Source: Rohdeia sp044358925 (GTDB lineage Bacteria; Planctomycetota; UBA1135; GCA-002686595). Taken from it: a stretch of 64,000 nucleotides of DNA. Position 1 is the stretch's first letter. Each line of letters begins with the position of its first letter. Positions 60,577-64,000 of this stretch are shown here, piece after piece. The position numbers and the translations under genes are program-made. Under the pieces are notes generated by a model. The model searched no databases, was not told the DNA's origin, and was given only the letters and a program-made list of their open reading frames with translations. Where the stretch lies: assembly GCA_044358925.1 (NCBI GenBank), contig JBIKNC010000001.1, positions 6,122 to 70,121 on the forward strand. Direction: 5' to 3'.

Positions 60577-60686
60577 CGACGTGCCTCGTGAAATGAGGAG
60601 GGCCGGAGGGGACCGGTGGGCGGAGGATACCAACTCCGCGCTCACCCTTCCCGTCCGGCCCTCCGCGGCCGCAGCCGCTGTCAGCG

Positions 60687-60709
60687 GCCTCGGCTACTGC
60701 AGCCGAGGC
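60687..60709 (-). terminator. Hairpin after the HPF-like gene
   Basis: A 9-bp stem (GCCTCGGCT and complement, 5-base loop) starts a few bases past the hpf stop, with a smaller CCGCTG hairpin just beyond. No T-run follows; it could attenuate rather than end transcription into ptsN. Confidence 0.5.
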
Positions 60710-60715
60710 ACCGAC

Positions 60716-61024
60716 TCAGGCGCCTTCGCGACGCTGCAGGTCTCTGTGGCGATCCTCGCGACGCCTCAAGGCGCGTTCGAGGCGGTGAACGGCCTCGTTG
60801 ACGGCTCCGAGCAGGCTGTCCGCTCGCGCTTCGACTCGATGGACGCTGCGCCCCCAACTCGACGCCACGAGTTCGACGCGGTGGATCGCACGTTCGCGAT
60901 CGATCACGGCTCGCACGTGGTTGGCGCCGTCCGCGATGCGCTCGAGAACGCTGACGCGTTCGCGCACCATTGCCGTCGCTTCCGGGGGGTAGCTCTCGTG
61001 AGGAGTACTGATGTCCAGTTCCAT
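60716..61024 (-). CDS. hpf: Ribosome hibernation-promoting factor (HPF/RaiA family, short form)
   Basis: The 102-residue protein shows the beta-alpha-beta-beta-beta-alpha pattern of HPF. The N-terminal strand is MELDIS, followed by a helix with RERVSVLERIADGANHVRAVIDRE, the strand IHRVELVA and the C-terminal helix DSLLGAVNEAVHRLERALRR with basic residues. It lacks the extra C-terminal dimer domain of long HPF. It would bind the A/P sites of idle ribosomes. Its place upstream of ptsN and ptsH recalls the hpf-ptsN-(rapZ)-ptsH order beside rpoN in proteobacteria, though rpoN is absent here. Confidence 0.85.
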   Translation of the reverse strand: MELDISTPHESYPPEATAMVRERVSVLERIADGANHVRAVIDRERAIHRVELVASSWGRSVHRVEARADSLLGAVNEAVHRLERALRRREDRHRDLQRREGA

Positions 61025-61190
61025 GTGTCCACGGGCTCCAAAGATGTCCGCCGATCCCTCGCGACGCGGCCCACGCCCGTCGCCCCACGAAATCGGTCGT
61101 TGATGCCGAATCTACATCCGACGCTCAGCGGCGGGTGGCTTCGACACCACCCGACGCATCGACACACTCGTGGTTCGGAATCGAGTGCGA

Positions 61191-61988
61191 TCAGCCCCGG
61201 AAGAACCCCGCCCCGCCGCGCGGGCCGACAACTCGGCGCACCAGCACGGGTTGCGGATAGAGCACCTTGAGGAGCCACAAACCGTGTGCCGGAGCCGTGG
61301 CCCCGGCCAGGGAGCGCTCCCCCGCCGAGAGCATCGCGCTCACCTCCTCGGGCGCCGTCCGACCGCGCCCGACGTCCAGCAGCGTGCCCGCGATCGTGCG
61401 CACCATGTTGTAGAGGAAGCCGTCGCCCTCGACGACGATCGCGAAACCGCGCCGCCGAGCGACGACACGCACCGCACGCACCGTGCGCACGTTCGACGAA
61501 CGCGGCGAACCGCTCGACGCGAACGCGCTGAAGTCGCGCCGCCCTTCGATCAGGCGCGCCGCCGCGCGCACACGCGCGAGGTCGAGCGGCTCGCGCACGA
61601 AGTGCGAGAACCGGCCCGAGAACGGACCGCGCACGGCGTCCGTGTCGACGCGGTACAGGTAGCGCTTGCCGCGCGCGTGGAAGCGCGCGTGGAAGTCGTC
61701 GGCGCAGGTTTCGAGCGCGACGACCGCGGCGCCCTCCGGAAGATGAGCGTTGAGCGCGTGCAGGAGGCGCTCGTCCGACAGGCGCGTGCCCGTGTGGAAA
61801 CTCGCGACCTGGCCGAGCGCGTGCACGCCCGTGTCCGTGCGGCCGGCGCCGTGCACCACGGAGGTCTCGCCCGCGACGGCTTCGAGGGCTTCCTCCAGCG
61901 ACTGCTGCACGGAATCGAAGCCGTCCTGTCGCTGCCAGCCGAAGAAGCGCGAGCCGTCGTAGGCGATCTTGGCGCGGACGTTGCGCAT
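61191..61988 (-). CDS. truA: tRNA pseudouridine(38-40) synthase TruA
   Basis: The 265-residue enzyme shows the RxTD motif with catalytic Asp52 in GAGRTDTGVHALGQ, the N-terminal YDGSRFFGWQRQ, and the C-terminal GFLYNMVRTIAGTLLDVGRG. It converts U38-40 of the anticodon arm to pseudouridine. The length is normal. It stands alone, divergent from the ABC-F gene with 68 bases between starts. Confidence 0.97.
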   Translation of the reverse strand: MRNVRAKIAYDGSRFFGWQRQDGFDSVQQSLEEALEAVAGETSVVHGAGRTDTGVHALGQVASFHTGTRLSDERLLHALNAHLPEGAAVVALETCADDFHARFHARGKRYLYRVDTDAVRGPFSGRFSHFVREPLDLARVRAAARLIEGRRDFSAFASSGSPRSSNVRTVRAVRVVARRRGFAIVVEGDGFLYNMVRTIAGTLLDVGRGRTAPEEVSAMLSAGERSLAGATAPAHGLWLLKVLYPQPVLVRRVVGPRGGAGFFRG

Positions 61989-62056
61989 GTCGTTCGAGAG
62001 CGTAGCGGCGAGGGGCCGCCGTTCTGGAGGCCGCGACCGCTAGCCTGCTGCGTTCC

Positions 62057-63904
62057 ATGGCCGAGATCGAACTCTCCGGTGTCACCGTCACCTTCGGCGG
62101 ACGACCTCTCATCGACCGCGTCGACCTCACCGTCGAACGCGGCGAGCGCGTCGGTCTGCTCGGGCGCAACGGCGCCGGCAAGTCGACGCTCCTCAACGTG
62201 CTGCTCGGGCGCATCGTCCCCGACGAAGGCCGTGTGATGCGGCGCCCCGGCCTCGCGATCGGCGAACTCGCGCAGGACGTGCCGCGCGGTTTCGGCGGCA
62301 CGGTCGCGGAACTGGTGCGCGCAGGTCTCGCCGACGACGAATCGGATTGGAGCGCGAAACGCGACGTGGAGCGCGAACTCGAACGCTTCGGCCTCGACGG
62401 CGACGATCAGGTCGCGAACCTGTCGGCCGGGTCGGTGCGCCGGGTGTTGCTCGCGCGCGCGCTCGCGAGCGGGCCGGACGTGCTCGTCCTCGACGAACCG
62501 ACCAACCACCTCGACGTCGACGCGATCGCGGGGCTCGAGGAGCTGATGCTCGGGCGCGGCGGGACGCTCGTGTTCGTGACACACGACCGCACGTTCCTGC
62601 AGAACCTCGCGACGCGCATCGTCGACCTCGATCGCGGCCACCTCACCAGTTGGTCGTGCGACTACGCGACGTACCTCGAGCGCAAGGAAGCGGCGCTCAC
62701 GTCCGAAGCCAAGACGAACCACGAGTTCGACAAGAAGCTGGCGCAGGAAGAAGTCTGGATCCGACAGGGCGTTCAGGCGCGCCGCACGCGCAACATGGGC
62801 CGTGTCCGGGCGCTGGTCGCGATGCGCGAGGAACGCCGCGCGCGCCGCGAGCGCGTCGCCGCACCGAAGGCCGGCTTGCACGGCGCGGCGAAGGGCATGA
62901 CCGAACGCTCCGGCCAACTCGTCCTGCGCACGACCGGTGTGTCGTTCGCGTTCGGCGAAGGCGCCGAGCGCCGCCCGATCGTGCAGGGCCTCGACCTCGA
63001 GGTCTCGCGCCGCGACCGCATCGGCATCGTCGGCCCGAACGGCTGCGGCAAGAGCACGCTCGTGCGCCTCCTGCTCGGCGAACTCGCGCCCGACTCCGGC
63101 ACGGTGCGCCTCGGCACGAACCTCGAGATCGGGCGCTTCGACCAGCTCCACGCCGTTCTCGACGAGACGAAGACCGTGATGGAGAACGTGTGCGGCAAGG
63201 CCGACACGATCACGATCGCCGGCCGGACGCGACACGCGATCTCGTACCTGTCGGACTTCCTCTTCTCGCCCGAACAGTCGCGCGGCCCGATCGGTCGCCT
63301 GTCGGGCGGCGAGAAGAACCGCGTGCAGCTAGCGAAGTTGCTCGCGCGGCCGGCGAACCTGCTCGTGATGGACGAGCCGACGAACGACCTCGACGTCGAG
63401 ACGCTCGAACTCTTGGAGCAGATCCTGCTCGAGTTCGAGGGCACGCTGCTGATCGTCAGCCACGACCGCACGTTCCTCGACAACGTCGTGACCTCGATCC
63501 TCGTGCACGAAGGCGAAGGCACGTGGAACGAGTACGTCGGCGGCTACGGCGACTGGAAGGCGAAGAAGGACGCAGAGCGCGCCGAGCGTGCGAAGGCCGA
63601 ACGCGAGGCGGAAGCGCGCGCGCGCGCCAAGGAGAAGAACGCGCCGCGCGCCGCCGACGCGGGCAAACCGAAGGCGAAGAAGCTGACGTTCACGCAGGCG
63701 CACGAACTCGAACGCCTGCCTGCGCGCATCGAGACGTTGACGGCGGAGAAGGTGGCGCTCGAGGCGCGGCTCGTCGATCCCGAATTCTGGCGCAGCCCCG
63801 CCGCCGTGCAGGCCGAGGTGCGCAACAAGCTCGCCGCGAAGTCCAAGGAGTTGAGCACCGCCGAAGAGCGCTGGATCGAGCTCGAGTCGTTGTCCGGCTC
63901 GTGA
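62057..63904 (+). CDS. uup: ABC-F family ATPase (Uup-like)
   Basis: The 615-residue soluble protein has two ABC domains joined by a basic linker. Domain 1 has Walker A GRNGAGKST (36-44), a signature-like LSAGSVRRVLLARAL and Walker B VLVLDEPTNHLD; domain 2 has GPNGCGKST, the signature LSGGEKNRVQLAKLL and LLVMDEPTNDLD. The linker (~240-290) contains GVQARRTRNMGRVRAL, typical of Uup. The C-terminal ~90 residues form a Lys/Glu-rich coiled-coil (DAERAERAKAEREAEARARAKE and beyond), the DNA- or ribosome-binding tail of Uup. It lacks membrane segments. Signature 1 is degenerate (SAG for SGG). Uup acts on ribosomes and in DNA recombination quality control. Confidence 0.94.
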   Translation: MAEIELSGVTVTFGGRPLIDRVDLTVERGERVGLLGRNGAGKSTLLNVLLGRIVPDEGRVMRRPGLAIGELAQDVPRGFGGTVAELVRAGLADDESDWSAKRDVERELERFGLDGDDQVANLSAGSVRRVLLARALASGPDVLVLDEPTNHLDVDAIAGLEELMLGRGGTLVFVTHDRTFLQNLATRIVDLDRGHLTSWSCDYATYLERKEAALTSEAKTNHEFDKKLAQEEVWIRQGVQARRTRNMGRVRALVAMREERRARRERVAAPKAGLHGAAKGMTERSGQLVLRTTGVSFAFGEGAERRPIVQGLDLEVSRRDRIGIVGPNGCGKSTLVRLLLGELAPDSGTVRLGTNLEIGRFDQLHAVLDETKTVMENVCGKADTITIAGRTRHAISYLSDFLFSPEQSRGPIGRLSGGEKNRVQLAKLLARPANLLVMDEPTNDLDVETLELLEQILLEFEGTLLIVSHDRTFLDNVVTSILVHEGEGTWNEYVGGYGDWKAKKDAERAERAKAEREAEARARAKEKNAPRAADAGKPKAKKLTFTQAHELERLPARIETLTAEKVALEARLVDPEFWRSPAAVQAEVRNKLAAKSKELSTAEERWIELESLSGS

Positions 63905-63910
63905 CGCGTA

Positions 63911-63925
63911 CGGTGTCAGACACCG
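63911..63925. repeat. Short perfect palindrome CGGTGTC-A-GACACCG
   Basis: A 7-bp inverted repeat around a single A lies six bases after the ABC-F stop. The core GTGTCAGACAC recurs in many bacterial genomes as part of REP-like elements (memory, unverified); only this copy was noticed here. Confidence 0.55.
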
Positions 63926-63967
63926 GATCCGCCACGGCGGAGTGGAAGTGCGGAATCCACGCGGCGC

Positions 63968-64000
63968 GTGCAGCGGGCGCGCTTCGCGCGCCTGCTGCAC
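63968..64000 (+). terminator. Hairpin at window edge after the ABC-F gene
   Basis: Two 15-base arms (GTGCAGCGGGCGCGC and its partner) pair at 14 positions around a TTC loop, ending exactly at the window edge. It is a candidate terminator for the ABC-F gene, or half of a larger repeat that continues beyond. Confidence 0.55.

Noticed and set aside
1..64000. tRNA, rRNA, CRISPR or IS elements
   Set aside because: I scanned the gaps for cloverleaf, repeat-spacer and transposase signals and saw none; short or diverged ones could be missed by eye.

Overview
The window is a continuous, very GC-rich stretch of bacterial chromosome. The cell is clearly a diderm: there is a TolC-type outer-membrane factor, a type IV pilus secretin, an OmpA/Pal-like lipoprotein and several large lipoproteins with lipoboxes. 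GTG and occasional TTG starts are frequent and many genes overlap by 4 bases. I saw no rRNA, tRNA, CRISPR array, transposase, integrase, phage gene or recognisable DNA-binding regulator. The mix of type IV pilus genes, very large Ig-like/Gly-rich lipoproteins, a PyrB-PyrI zinc-domain fusion and GT39-TPR proteins suggests Planctomycetota or a similar high-GC diderm lineage. That placement is inference only.

Layout. 0-2 kb: a YifB/ComM-type AAA protein, then a long palindromic repeat. 2-8 kb (minus): a complete MacAB-TolC-like tripartite exporter (outer-membrane factor, adaptor, ATPase, FtsX-type permease). 8-15 kb: an anchored protein of unknown function, two polytopic membrane proteins, and a GT39-like glycosyltransferase with a C-terminal TPR region. 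15-19.5 kb: cutA, proline dehydrogenase, a second copy of the palindromic repeat, a metallophosphoesterase, an NrnA-like DHH phosphoesterase and an MqnX-like amidohydrolase. 19.5-23.6 kb: a giant lipoprotein and, divergent from it, a HEAT-like lipoprotein. 23.7-29 kb: pilin, pilC, pilB, pilT. 29-33 kb: an EF-G paralogue, an OmpA/Pal lipoprotein and prepilin peptidase. 33.4-42.2 kb: three more large lipoproteins. 42.5-49 kb: aspartate carbamoyltransferase with a fused zinc domain, a reduced MnmE-like GTPase, coaX, a GspC-like PDZ protein and a second PilT-type ATPase. 49-54 kb: obg, rpmA, rplU and an RNase E/G with a long basic/acidic N-terminal extension. 54.5-59.5 kb: the pilus assembly operon pilM-pilN-pilO(P)-pilQ. 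59.7-61 kb: HPr, EIIA-Ntr, HPF. 61-64 kb: truA and an ABC-F protein.

How it fits together. Four separate blocks (23.7-28.9, 32.4-33.3, 46.1-48.9 and 54.5-59.5 kb) together encode nearly a full type IV pilus / type II-like machine: pilin, prepilin peptidase, inner-membrane platform, extension ATPase, two retraction-type ATPases, the alignment complex, a secretin and a GspC-like PDZ protein. Interspersed are four paralogous secreted lipoproteins that share Ig-like domains, Gly-rich repeat regions and a similar C-terminal beta module. They are plausible clients or surface partners of that machine (inference). The rest is housekeeping (ribosome, tRNA modification, CoA, pyrimidine, PTS-Ntr and hibernation genes).
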